Notes: a model not told the origin generated them from the letters alone. Shown: positions 12,697 to 25,420, counted from the stretch's first letter. The stretch is 64,000 bases of DNA from Epiperipatus broadwayi (GCA_028023455.1 JAQFVV010012529.1:2480001-2544000), one strand, 5' to 3'. Program-made: numbers and translations.

Positions 12697-13060
12697 GATT
12701 TTAACCTAATATGAGAGTATGTGCAAGGTCAATGATTAAATATGTCCCCAAATGCATGATTGCGTAAATAAACCTATGCTTTCTTTGCAAACCCGCAAGC
12801 ATGCATTTTCCTATTTTAAATACCGTGTTCTACTTTAATTACAAAGTTCATCATTGACGTCGAGAATGTGCAGACCCTTTTAAATGAATTTTCTGGGAAT
12901 TTGATTGGGCATTTCTCTTAATTCAAGTAAAACCCATTTAGTATGTTTTATATATACTAGTCTAGTATTGCTGGTAAAATGAATTGGTTGTTGAGACTGC
13001 TTTGTTTTGCTTTTCCAAGGATTTTTACATGGCCAAGTCCATTCTCTTCACTTCCAGCGG

Positions 13061-13100
13061 TTCCCAGGCAGAGTGTGTACTCAAATGTCACACCTGGGAA
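13061..13100. other. Bulged inverted repeat in a GC-richer islet
   Basis: TTCCCAGG and TGTG (13061-13077) pair with CACA and CCTGGGAA (13089-13100), leaving a 5-nt bulge and an 11-nt loop. The surrounding 13020-13200 is GC-richer than the neighbourhood. No gene family is recognised. Confidence 0.4.
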
Positions 13101-13200
13101 TTAAACGAAGTCGTCACCCAGTCGCTAAGTTTTGGCTGTTTGTGACAACACTTTCCTATAGGTTAGTGGCGAGCTGCCCTCTGTAGTCATTCCAAATCTT

Positions 13201-16200
13201 CACTATTGTTTTATTTATATATTTATTTTTACAAAGCATCCGTGACTTAAACGTGTCATACCCTCCATCCTTTAATAAATTCATTACTAGCAATACTGGC
13301 CTCCCATCTGCTTTAATTATTATTATCAAATAAATGCCTTGATCACATCCCCACTTTATTGCTTAGTAAGCTTTTGTCCGTGCTATTCTCGAAATCAATA
13401 AATATTTTATAACACTTAATTTTCAAATATTTTATTAAACTCGTATAACTACTCAAAGCACCTCGCACATGTTCCTATCTCTTTAAGCACATTATCGTAA
13501 TACTATTAGCCGAGGGATAGAATATATAATTTTGCTTTAAAACCTTTTGTCATTTATTGGAATGTAATGCCAACAATTATTTAATAAGTGTCACTGTCTC
13601 ATATAAGCAGACAATGGCGTTATAAATATATTTTTATATAAATAAATTTTGTGAAATCATTTAAAAATAATTTTGATCTTTTATTTTATTGATTCCTATC
13701 ACTGTCTCGGTCTATATATATATTCATTTCTTTTATGCAAGTTAAAAGATAGATAATAGGTTTAGTTGAAACCTGAAAGAAAAGGGAGATGATATCAAAA
13801 AAATGAAGGTCATTAATTTGTGATGAGGATATATTCAGGTAAGCGCAAAAACAATTACTGTTATAATTTAGAACTAATTGAGACATAGGAGTTGATCCAT
13901 ACAGAATGATGTGTGGACTGTCCAAGATTTCATTTAGACCTTAAAAAAATCCAGTAAGTCCCAAAAGGGAGACGGATGAATGGTAATGAGTTAAACCAAG
14001 TGCTGTCTGCAAGACACATTACCATGGGTTCAGTTCATACCATATGACCATCAAAAGGACCTTAGTTTAATGTAGTTAATGATGGAGGAAATCATGAAAG
14101 AATTTAGGAATATTCGAGGAAATATCAGGAAATAGGATAGATAGACTTTATAACTGTTTTAAAAAAACAGACAATACCAATGCTAAATGAAATATGTATA
14201 CTACTCAACTGTTAAAATTTTGATGACATTATAAAATTTTAACCCTATAAGGATAGGGGAGTTGTAAGAGTAGCTCACAATTATATCAAAACTAGCCTTT
14301 ATTTATCCACACCAAATCAAACCCATTCAAAACATAAGCTTAACTATTAGGTGGATGAATATGCAGTATCCTTTTTTTAAAAAGGTACGTATATATATAC
14401 AATGAATGTTTGCTCTGTTAAATGCCAAATTAAACAAATGTTATAATGAACTAATTTTTTTTATTTAATGAAAAATAAAAGCCCAATTCATTAATTTTTC
14501 TTATTTAATGAAACATTAAAGTCCAATTAAAGAAATCATCTAAACATATATATATATACCAACAATAAATTAATTATCAATGTGTGACTTAAGACATAAC
14601 TTAGTAAAGATAGTGATGACATAATGTTAAGCCAATCACTAGGTAACCAAGTGTGGAAAATAAAAGAATTTATGTAATTTTATTTTTAACTACAATCAAT
14701 ATAATACTTGCAACATCTCAAAACTTATTTTGTTTTTTTAAACATTTATATTGAATTACAATTTTAAGCCACATCTGTTTTTTTGCAAAAAAAATCAGCA
14801 AAGAAAAAAATTAGCATGTTTATATGTGATTTTATGGTTTTTTTTAGAAAACTGGATTGATTCAGCATACACATTGCTAAAATGCTGCATAACTTATATT
14901 ATCTCTGACCATAAATTTTTCCAAAGACTAAGTGAATCACACAATTGTCCATAGATTTTTATTGTCAACAATCTTTCATTTCTAATTATTGTTCTTTAGC
15001 ATAGATTGTCATTTTAATCATTGCTCTCTCTCTCTCTTTGATAGAAATTATCAACAAGACTACTTACTTGAGGTTTTATTTCTTCTTTTTTCATCCAAAG
15101 TCACAATCTCAATAATAGTCAGAATAATTTTTTATCATTATCTATTTCTTTTATAAATAAAAACTGATACTAAGTCATTTGAATGTATATGACCAAAATT
15201 TGTTTGTTAATTAAGTAAATTTCTAAATGCAATAACATCTTCAAAAACACGTATTAACTCTTCCAAATATAAAAAAATGTCTCCAACTTTAATATTGCAG
15301 AGAATTCTTATTAAATAATTGAATAAATTTCTTCAATATATTAATTCATCTGATTTTTTTTTTGTTACACAGATTAATATCCCTTCTCCACCATTTGTAA
15401 ACCAACTTAATTTTCAAATATTTCAAATAAGTTTCAATCATATCAGATAAATTTGTCACATGAATATATTGCTAGAGCATATGTATATTACATTCTTTTG
15501 ATTTTAAAAATTATTCCTCACTGAAAAGAGTGATGCAAATGAGGAAAATTTCATCAATCACAGAAAAAAACATTGTATAAATAAGCTATCATTTAATATA
15601 TAAAAAGTAGAGTTTGTTATAGCAGTCATAAACTAATATGATCATTTTGACATGTAATATTATCAATAAATGACATGAATGACTGAACACTTTAGATTTT
15701 TTAGTCTATATTTTGAATTAATATAGTATTATCAAGAGGGCACATGCATGCACCCAATAAAGATTCATAATTTAATGGTGAATGAGAAGATCAAGAGCTC
15801 TTTAATCATTGTATAAATATATTAACAGTGTATGATAATCTATGGTTAAGCTGAAAAATAGCTGATGAGTTATCAGAAAATTTTGCAAGAGTTTTTAATT
15901 ATAAACATTTTAGTAAATGCATATTCTATGTAATTGCCATTATAACTGAATACATCTCACATAAAGATAGTTGTACTTTATTAGTGACATGAACAATAAT
16001 TATCAGTGTTGCATATAACATAGTGTTATTCTTGACAACAAACTTTCTTGTTGTTCTCCAAGCTTGATAATTTAAACATATTGTGGTGATTGCACATGCT
16101 GCGATCACACACACACACATATATATATTTAATATTAAGTAATATTAAATATTGTAGTTTTTTTTTTAAATATACAAATAAGTAAAAGAATTAAAACCAA

Positions 16201-18006
16201 TGAAGAAAGGAATGTCTTAATTACTATAATGAGATAAAGAGAGGGAAATGGAATCGAACAAGATTCTTATCTTTTACCCTCCAAAGTTCATGTTTTTGGA
16301 AAGAATAGAAATATTAAAGTTAGAAATATCAGAATCATATGTTTAGTTTAAGATTAAAAAAGGAAGAAAGGAAATGTAAATAAAATGGGAACTCAAATGA
16401 CTTAAAAAGTGATAATTGGGGAGTTTAAATAAAAAATATAAGTAAAATTTAGAATACGACAAAAAATAAAGATCTGTTTTTAAAATACACATTTTGATGA
16501 AATGAAATACATATACGAATGTATGTATAAAGAGGAAAAGAGCTTATTGCATGTTAAAATGAGAATAATTTTATTAAAAAAATAATTGATAAATGAATGT
16601 AAAACACAATCTTATAAAATCGTATGATATTAAAAGAAATTCCGTATAAGTTGTTGAAACATTTTAAAATTAGAAATGTGAAAGAAAACCTTTAAACAAG
16701 AGATCAAGATAAGAAAAGAATTTGAAAAAAAAACATTAATTCAAAGACATTTGACGTGGAGATTTCAGTGAGAGCACTGTTCTGAGAAGAAGTAATGATT
16801 AGAAACTAGTGGGAAGCAGACATTAAAGAAAAAAAGAGGAAAGCTGAATAAAGGATATTTTTTCAGAGCATACTGACAAACTGAATGAATATGAAACTCA
16901 TCTATAATGCAAGTGAAGTTTCAAGGATGTGTGGCTAAGGGCCATCACGGTCACTGGTCGATCCAAACCCACTGTGCTCATACCGTCACCTCACCATGAA
17001 GCAACTGCCAGTGTAGTGCTTGCCTGATGATTCGCCCGCCATGCCATTAACATCTTAGTACTGTGAAGTCACTACGTATAGAAGAATAGATTCCATAAAC
17101 CAAAATCAAAGCCGAAGAACAGCCGTCTCTACTAAAAAAGTAAAGGAATTCCATGTGACGATCAGCAGGACACTATTTAATGTCGACGAAGAAGAAAACT
17201 TAGGTAAAGTAAATAACAGACCAATATATAACATGTGTGCACATACTCTTCACATTAAAAGCAATTGCAATTCCAAATATTTAATGAGATAGACATTAAT
17301 TAAACTCTTTAATACTTGGAATGAACGACTATAAATGGATAATTTATTTCAATAGATTAAACACATTTATAGGATTTAACACATACACCTCATTCTAGTA
17401 TTATATTTAAATGATTTTATTGTATGTAAATATTTCATGTAATTTTTTTTTATTTTATTATTATAATAAATGTTTCATTAATTATTTTATCTATATCCTC
17501 TCGTTTCTTCGCCATTCCAAATAGTTTAATATACTCGGAGGGTTTGGTTATAGTTATTACTCCATTTGAGTACTAAGTAACACATGAGGATAGTTGTATA
17601 GTATTACTGATCCCATTAAATGTATAATTTAACCAAGCGCTGTAATTCTTTAATAATTACAGCAGTCGAGAGATGTTTGATCGGGAAAAAAAACCTTGTG
17701 GCAATATCCATATTGTCACAGGTTCAATCAGGTATGGATATAAATTCGTTTATGTTTATATGTTCTCTTTGCTTTGTGCCAGTCAAAACATGTTTATCAA
17801 TCTAACATGAGCTGGAACTCACAAAATGTACTTCAAACCCAGTCAAGCCCGAGATTTAAGTCAGGGACCAGCCTGGATTCAAACCCCATTCTCCAAGCCC
17901 CAGATCAAACACCTAATGGATAACATAATAGTGATGGCACACGAGAATTAATTCTTAATCCAGCCCGCTAGCAAATCGGAGAAAACAATAAGACTCATGG
18001 ACTTAA

Positions 18007-18040
<34 letters not shown>

Positions 18041-19440
18041 AACTTAATACTAGAGACATTCCAAATGTAAAATCTAATATATTTAATTAAAAGGGCTTTA
18101 CTAATGAATAGCTAGAATCAATTAATGAATTGGACTGATCTAATAATGAGACAGAAACGGATATATGATGAATTAAAAATGTTTATTGACAATTTCATAT
18201 ATATTTTGATATAACATTATTGTTGGCAAATGCATGCAGGCATTTTATTTATAAAGTAACATTTCACTAGGCCATCTGAACAATAATTGATACGTTGGCA
18301 AATAGGTTTGTTGCTCTTATTTAATGGAGCCAAATATCATGCTATATAATTAATCACTACGTTCCACTTATTAGTTATGCCCCATCATCATCAGTTCGAG
18401 TGGCTATTATACATGAAATCAAACCAAGTCTGGAGTGAAATGTAATAATACATGTGATTATAATAAATTTTTATATTCAATATGGGCATCTCAAGCATCC
18501 CAGACAGCTTTAGATCGAACGGGTTTTCAAGAATGCTTTGGATCAACGCCGAAGACTGCATATTAGGGAGGCAGAGTTGGCTATAGAGATTTTACTAAAG
18601 CTAGGCACCAGTAAAATATAATATTAAAGTTACTCTGCAAATGTTGTTTTTAGGGTTTTTGTGACCAACACTGGTTTACCAAATAAACGGTCATCATGCT
18701 GCTGAAAGGGAACCTTTATTTGGTTCATAAGAGGTGGGGGACTTACGTGCTAATCTGGCCCTTAGCTCAGTCTTAGCTACTGCACTACCCTTAAGAGAGG
18801 AAGATGAGCTGGACTTACCATTGCTCCATCTTATATATCAAAAAAGAAACAGCACAACGAGAAAATATTAATAAATTTCCCATCTTCCAAGCCAAAGTAT
18901 ATTCTAAATTAAATATTATACATTAAAGAAACACTAGTTTATCAATTCAAAAGAGCCAACTCTTCTGTAGCATGCGAAATACGATTTGCTACTGACGGGA
19001 ATATATATAGACAAACTTTACTTTATCCCGTTCAATCTCTTTAGTTATCTAAACTTTTAGAGGGGGAAAGTATATTTAAGGGACTTACGAATACTTTAAT
19101 AAGAAAAATATACTTATGATTACACTCCAGGCTAGTTTAATCTTTAGTAACATAATAATTAAAGGTTGAAAATTTGGATTTATAAGCCACATTTTATATT
19201 TATATTAATTAATTTACAAATGACACAATAATAACGAGCACCAAGGGTCGCCATTATTTATAAATTAGGGTTTCGAAATGGAGCACTAAATGACGCTATA
19301 ATAAATAATAATTCGAAGATTTTAAATTATATCTTTAAAAACATATTCTATAATTAAATGCACGCTGTTTCGAAACATAGGTATAATTAATAATTAAAGG
19401 AAAAGTAAATATACTGCAGTGATTAAGTTATATAGCATAC
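13201..19440. other. AT-rich non-coding stretch with degenerate repeat fragments
   Basis: No coding sequence is supported. GC-richer islets lie at 13960-14050, 16920-17180 and 17810-17920. The first and last hold phrases like a tRNA B box (GGGTTCAGTTC at about 14027; GGTTTGAATCC on the minus strand near 17880), which may be old SINE fragments. An AT dinucleotide run occupies 18009-18037. Confidence 0.4.
18009..18037. repeat. (AT)n microsatellite
   Basis: An uninterrupted AT dinucleotide run of about 29 bp. Confidence 0.95.
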
Positions 19441-19705
19441 TATTGAATTAATAAAAAGAAATTAGCAAAATTATTACATTTTATATACTTCAAATATTAT
19501 TTAGAAAACAATTTAGAAAGAGTTTACAATATTGAATTAATAAAGAAATTAGCAAAAGTATTTCATTTTATAGAATTCAGATATTATTTAGAAAACAATT
19601 TAGAAAGAGTTTACAATATTGAATTAATAAAAAAATTAGCAAAATTATTTCATTTTATATAATTTAAATATTATTTAGAAAATAATTTAGAAAGAGTTTA
19701 CAATA
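19441..19705. repeat. Three tandem copies of an 87-89 bp unit
   Basis: Units start with TATTGAATTAATAAA at 19441, 19530 and 19617 and each ends with TTTAGAAAGAGTTTACAAT. The copies differ by scattered substitutions and small indels. Confidence 0.92.
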
Positions 19706-21339
19706 ATATGGTTAGCTAACCTGTATTTTAAAGAAATAATGATCATTTTGTAGTGTACATAGAGCTCTGCAATTTTAATCACATTAAAACAGTTCTCCTA
19801 TAGTTGAACTGGAGATACTCGAGCTGGCATGAAGGCGAGTTCATTGGCGACTTATGGCATCTTCAGTTTAGCTGGGAGACGATTTAAAATGGTGTTTCTG
19901 TAGCTGGATGGAAATTGGAACGAAGGCAAGTCCCTTTTTTAGCAGCTTACGGCATCTTTTATTTGGTATATGCTTGTTGGTTGTTGCTTCGGCATTGGAT
20001 GGATTGAACTTCGGCGTTCCATCATGGGAACGGCAGCAAAATTTTTGCCTGACTAGCAAGACATGGTAAAATTAAACAATTTTCAGCTTGGATAGTAATA
20101 GCTCTTCAAAAGCAAGATGGAGTCTATCTTCCCGCTTAAAATATGGCCTATTTATATTTTTCCACCAAGCCTTAACACCCATTTGGAATTTTGTTTGCCT
20201 CAGGACCAATTGACTTTTAATTAAACAAAATCATATAATCTAATTTCTACAACAGATAATGTCTCCAAGGTGTTATATTTAATTTACTTAAAAAATTATT
20301 AAAATATATAAATTACATAAATTTTGTTTCAGTTTTCATTAATTAAAATTCCTTTTTAGGTGTTATAAAATGTTAAAGCTTAGCAGAAGTAATGGCATTC
20401 TGATTTAATGATGAAGTCTTTTGTTGCAAACAAAATCAATCAGTAAACTAGATTTTACTTTTACCCCAGGTGCCATCACTAATTGATTTCTTGTTTACAC
20501 AAAATTCTCATTTTTAATTATAAACGATGATTTTTATTTTACTGAAATAAATAACTTTTAACATATTTTCCTTCCCAATATTATTTGTTTAAAAAAAAAA
20601 ACAAATTTAAAGAAAATACAAAATACTTTAGTTTCAGCTATATCTATAAAACATTAAATCAGAAAAACGTTAAATATATTTTAAAGAAAATGTTTTACAT
20701 TATATCTTTTTATTTAAACTTAAATATATATACGAATCATTATACCATCATTCCAAGGTTTAAATTATCCATCCACATATGAATATAATAGCGAATATAA
20801 TTAAGAATTGACTGAAACCTGTCTAATTATAGCGTATTTTCGTATGTAAATGGATGATGCCATTCAAGTGGCCATGATAACAAAGTTTTACTGCTCGACT
20901 TATATATAACATTTTTACATTTAAGATGAGTTCGAAACTAGTTCAGACGAGTAGGTCAATAGGTTGATGGTGAAACGGACAGAGATTGGAAGGTTTCCGT
21001 TTCAGCTTGTAGTAATGGAAGGTAGATGATTTGAATTTAAGAACACTTCTATATAATAATAAATGGTCACTCACCACACATTTTATTTATTATTGTTTTT
21101 TTTATTCATTCCATTACAATATGGACATTATTATAAAGCTGATAGAAAACCAGATCTCATTTTGATAAATTCTCATTTTTCTGTATAGTTTATGGCAAGA
21201 ATATTCATTGTCATTGTTAACTATTCAATAATTTTTAAAACAGCTTGTGATTCTATCATTGCCTAGCAGTAGATATTGCCAATATCTCAACATCTGCCTG
21301 ACTGAAGTAGTATGAAAATTACATTTTTTTTTTCATATT

Positions 21340-21769
21340 TTGATACATGATTTGGGAGGTATACTGTACAATACTGAATATTTGTGGGGTTCGAACTCAG
21401 ACTTTCACATTGCCCTCTACTCTCAGTGCCATCTCATATTGCTGACCCACGTGATCACACACATGTTGAAAAGAATCACCAATATATGTATTTCGTGCTA
21501 AACCAGCAATCATCAGTTGGTCTAGATTACTATCCTCACACACATATATAATCACTGCTCAGTTTTATATTAAGATAGCCAATCTTCATAAGGCTTCAAA
21601 CTATTCCAATTCAAAACTCTTCAGCCTTCCATTTCATTGAAAATCTGATGATGGAACGTTCAAAGCCCTTGTTAGTGCCAAGGTTGTCATCCTACCCATG
21701 TTGACATATTAGTCATTCTGACTCCTCATGTACAGGAGAATAATCCATTTATACGTACATATGCGAGGG
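21340..21769 (-). mobile_element. Hammerhead-bearing repeat, copy A (minus orientation)
   Basis: This segment is the reverse complement of 21851-22290 over about 420 bp with scattered differences. On the minus strand the order is a unit beginning TCCCTCGCATATGTACGTA, an A/T-rich body, the hammerhead core (21473-21529), and a B-box-like GAGTTCGAACCCC (about 21387-21399). It is one arm of a large inverted pair with copy B. The family also occurs at 57665-57965. No protein is encoded; it is a small non-autonomous repeat. Confidence 0.82.
21473..21529 (-). ncRNA. Type I hammerhead ribozyme, copy A
   Basis: On the minus strand: ACCAA, CTGATGA, stem II TGCT-GGTTT-AGCA, GAAA, short stem III ATACATAT, cleavage-site A, then TTGGT. 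Inner stem I is 5 bp (ACCAA with TTGGT). An outer helix (TAATC with GATTC) is 4 of 5 bp across a CTA/TAG bulge. The canonical G10.1-C11.1 pair is U and C here. Activity is likely reduced, but the fold is well supported by copies B and C. Confidence 0.75.
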
Positions 21770-21801
21770 ATGGGCAGACCTTTTACACACTATTTATATA
21801 A

Positions 21802-22300
21802 ATTAATACATTGTACAGGTTTAAAGCTGCATTTATATATGTAATATATATCCCTCGCATATGTACATATAAATGGATTATTCTCCTTTACATGAGGGGT
21901 CAGAATGACTAATATGTCAACATGTGTAGGATGACAACCTTGGCACTAACAAGGACTTTGAACATTCCATCATCAGATTTTCAATGAAATGGAAGGCTAA
22001 AGAGTTGTGAATTGGAATAGTTTGAAGCCTGTCCATTAAAGTATGAAGATTGGCTATCTTAATATAAAGCTGAGCACTGAGTATATATATATGAGGATAG
22101 TAATCTAGACCAACTGATGATTGCTGGTTTAGCATGAAATACGTATATTGGTGATTATTTATATTTTCAACATGTGTGTGATCAGGTGGGTCAGCAATAT
22201 GAGATGGCACTGAGAGTAGTGGGTCGTGTGAAAGTCTGAGTTCGAACCCCACATATATTACATATATAAATGCAGGTTTAAGCCTGTACAATGTATTAAT
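21802..22300 (+). mobile_element. Hammerhead-bearing repeat, copy B, flanked by 48-bp inverted repeats
   Basis: The core (21851-22290) is the inverted partner of copy A. It is bounded by a nearly matching inverted repeat: TAATACATTGTACAGG plus about 30 further bases at 21802-21850, and its reverse complement at 22253-22300. Inside, on the plus strand, are the hammerhead core (22101-22157) and a B-box-like GAGTTCGAACCCC (22238-22250). An A-box-like phrase upstream of the B box is less certain. The unit could be a Pol III-transcribed retrozyme-like or SINE-like element, or a TIR element that carries a ribozyme. A flanking duplication was not found. Confidence 0.78.
22101..22157 (+). ncRNA. Type I hammerhead ribozyme, copy B
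   Basis: Outer stem I TAATC (22101-22105) pairs with GATTA (22153-22157) and inner stem I ACCAA (22109-22113) with TTGGT (22148-22152), separated by a 3-nt TAG bulge on one strand. The core CTGATGA is at 22114-22120. Stem II is TGCT-GGTTT-AGCA and GAAA is at 22136-22139. Stem III is the palindrome TACGTA, closed by A15.1-T16.1, with A17 at 22147 as the cleavage residue. U10.1 and U11.1 replace the usual G-C pair. A very short palindromic stem III is typical of retrozyme and PLE hammerheads that work as dimers. Confidence 0.82.
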
Positions 22301-25004
22301 ACTGAATATTATATATATTTTTTATGATCTCTAAAGATAGAAAAATAAATGTATATAGTTGTTTGTCATTTGAATCATTTGGTATTGAAATTTTTTAATT
22401 CTAAACATTTTATATTACACATCAATGTAACCAAAACTGTTATGTATTCAGCTATGAAGCTGACTACCAACAATTATTACAAAATTATTAATTACCCAAA
22501 ACATTATTAAATAAGAATAAGTACATTTATTTACATAATAAATATATATTATCAATTAAGATCCATAGTTACTTTATATACACATTAGCAATTAGTCCTT
22601 GATTTAAAGTTCTAAATCTTCAATGCTATAATCGCCACCAAACAAATACGACCACTAGACTAGTGGTGGACCTAAGTGAATACTAAAAGTTTATACTCAC
22701 AGTACCTAAAACACAATCCTAATTGGGTCTTCTCAGGCATACACAAATAATAAAAGACCGGTGATGTCTATAAACATTTTCCCTAGCCAGCTTTCTTTCA
22801 CCTTCAGAGGCATGGGCTCTGGGACACTTCCATCATTGCAGAAAAGTCTAGGACCCTTTCCCCTCAGCTTTTCTCAAAGGTCCTTATGACAGCAACAACA
22901 ACAGCACACAATGACTGGAGAAAAACAGACGATCCTGCTCTTTTGTTGTGCGCACTATTTATTGTTTTCTCCTTGCTTGAATTCATTGACAAATTCCTAT
23001 CATTTCAATGTAAAAGTAAATCCATTTGACTAATGCATTTTTAATGGTGATAAGGATGTGACTTCTAATGACATCCATTCGCATTCCTCAATAATTAGCT
23101 TCAAATATTTATTTCATTTGTTTTCTATTAAAATAGTTTAATAGTTCGATTTTAACAAAGCACAGTTTTCTTGGTATTTTAAATCCACGAGTTATATCCG
23201 ACCTTGAAAATAATCATTTGCATTATCTTTGGCAATCTTTTATAGAATGCTTTTAACTTACAATCTGTATCTGTTTAAGTTTAATTTATCTGCAAATCAA
23301 TGTTTATTCATTGAATTAAACTCAAACTCAAATTATCAAAATAAAGTTTCCTTTATTTTTACAGAATTTATTTTTCATTACTTTTTTAAAACTTCCATAT
23401 CTATTTACATTTATGTTTCCATTAATTATTAGCGATCTTTTTATTGCTTTTTAAACTAGATATGTATTTACATTTCATTACTGTTTTTTCTTTGAAGTAA
23501 AACATAGCTTTATAACTTATAGCTCTTGAGTTACTAAAGCCTAATATATTTTCTGCAAAATATGCCCCCAAAGATTTTTATCAGACTGAAAACAGTCATA
23601 TTCTACATACAAAATTGGAGTCTGGATTATCTCCATCATTTGAAGTTGAATTGTTAAATATTGTTAGAAAAATTTAAATTTTATTTATATATTTTTAAAT
23701 ACATTCAATTAAATGATGGAAATAGTTAAACACATAATCTTCAGTCAAGCATTGGAATCGTCGATATTTTGTTATATCAGTTTTATATTATTTCCCAATA
23801 ATTTAATCTTTTCACCAATAAAGATGATCACTTTCTTACTAGATAGTGGCACTTATAATTGCTCAATTTAAATTCATTCTCTTACATTCATTTGCTAGTT
23901 TTGCATTCATTTGACAGTAAAACCTAAAACAACACTATATATGGTATTGATTTATTAATTTATAAAAATCTCAATATATTAGTGTCATATAAAAAATCTA
24001 ATACAAAAGCTTATAGTTTGGCATTTTTTTTTTGTTTTTAAAGTAGTCATAGCATTTGTGCAAACTCATCTTTTATTCAACTCTTGAAAATGAAGATCTT
24101 AAACTTTCTGTAATTTATGCAAAATATTGATGAAATATTTATTTATTGATAAGAATGTGACATTTAGCGTACAGATATTATTTGAAAATATTTGTTTGTA
24201 GAAATTTGTATCATTTTTTTATAATTATAAGTGGACTTTTAAATTTTAAAACATAATTTTGTTACTTTATGCATTCTTTGCAAAAATTCATTTTGATATT
24301 AGAAATGGAATTCAAATGATTTTATTCCAGATACATTTTTATCATCAATGGGAAATGATAAAATAGTTTTTATTATTTTCTTCTATATCTGTAATGTTAT
24401 TTAATGTTGAAATATTATTTTTAAGAATGGGTTTTATTTTTAAATTTATATTTCTAAGAAACAATTTAAAAATTGTGAAAATATACAATGCAGAATGAAG
24501 GCTTATTTATTAAAATAAATAGTAAGAAATTTAACCTAAATGTTTGCTAGGGATTGTCAGAAAAATGTGCACAGCTAAAAAATTAAAAATAATTTGGAAA
24601 ACAAAAGTTATTTCTACAACACATCCAATCAAATTGTATTTATAAATGGGTTTTAGATGTGGAATAATACTATGAAAGTACATAATTTCACCACTATTAT
24701 AAATATTACACACAAAAGTCAATTTAATGACTGGATCATTTGTTAAGAGATTGTAAAAATCTAATCTTTATTTTTCACAACCCTCCTCTCCTCCTAAATA
24801 AAATTGAAAACTGCAAATGTAGATCCATTGTTTTAAGTTGCTTGGATTTTAAACAAAAATAGCTAATTCAAACGACATCTTTAATTTGGTTCAAGATTAA
24901 AAACTTTGATATTTAATTGCTTAAAGAGTCCTTAACACTCTATAATTATCAAGTTGTATTTTTTCTAAATGTTTGGGTGTCTTATGGTAATTCCCATTTT
25001 ATCT
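22301..25004. other. AT-rich non-coding stretch
   Basis: No gene is supported. A GC-richer islet at 22620-22930 contains the perfect short palindrome ACTAGACTAGT-like core near 22662 and a CAACAACAACAG run; its origin is unknown. Confidence 0.45.
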
Positions 25005-25182
25005 CTATTGTCTGAAAGTTTGTGATGATGGTATCTTATTAGATGTGATATGTTGGACTATTTTCATCATCTATGAGTGAATCTTGAATGTATAGAAAAT
25101 TTTAAACTTTACTTAAACTTTCCAAATACAAACAACTTGTTAGTAATAACATACAAATAGACAGCATAAGTTAGTAATTACA

Positions 25183-25216
25183 CGTTTCGAGTAGTATTAT
25201 TCCCCACTCTTCTTCA
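25183..25216 (-). ncRNA. Hammerhead-like core, left SINE unit
   Basis: On the minus strand: CTGAAGA, a GAGT...ACTC stem, then GAAACGTG. CTGANGA and GAAA match a hammerhead core, and flanking CAC/GTG could pair. However, one extra A separates the core from stem II, and the cleavage residue after a minimal ACGT stem III would be G, which is not allowed. It may be a degenerate hammerhead. Confidence 0.4.
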
Positions 25217-25264
25217 GGTGTTGCTGGCCTATATGCTTAGTGACAATATTCACTTAGAAGTTTA

Positions 25265-25332
25265 ACTCACACCTTTAGATTCTTGAATATTGAATTTAAG
25301 GCAAATGCTCTAACCAACTGAGCTATTCTGTC
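25265..25332 (-). mobile_element. tRNA-derived head of the left SINE-like unit
   Basis: The minus strand carries TAGCTCAGTTGG (plus positions 25314-25325), a standard Pol III A box from a tRNA D arm, and a diverged B-box region (GTGAGTTAAAC). It mirrors the right head. Lack of a complete cloverleaf argues against a functional tRNA gene. Confidence 0.72.
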
Positions 25333-25342
25333 AAAAGCTTTG

Positions 25343-25420
25343 ACAGAATAGCTCAGTTGGTTAGAGCGTTTGCATTAAATCGATATTCAAGAATCTAAAG
25401 GTGCGAGTTCAACTTCTAAT
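25343..25420 (+). mobile_element. tRNA-derived head of the right SINE-like unit
   Basis: TAGCTCAGTTGGTTAGAGCG starts at 25349 and is a perfect A-box and D-arm match. GTGCGAGTTCAACTTC (25401-25416) is a B-box-like T arm. Spacing between them (about 50 bp) fits an internal Pol III promoter. The region in between does not form a normal anticodon arm. Confidence 0.78.

Noticed and set aside
13960-14050. Possible tRNA-derived SINE (GGGTTCAGTTC)
   Set aside because: Only a weak B box; no convincing A box, tail or target duplication.
25343-25420. Possible functional tRNA gene
   Set aside because: A and B boxes are good but no anticodon stem or paired acceptor forms, and the sequence is mirrored in a palindrome, so it is a SINE head.
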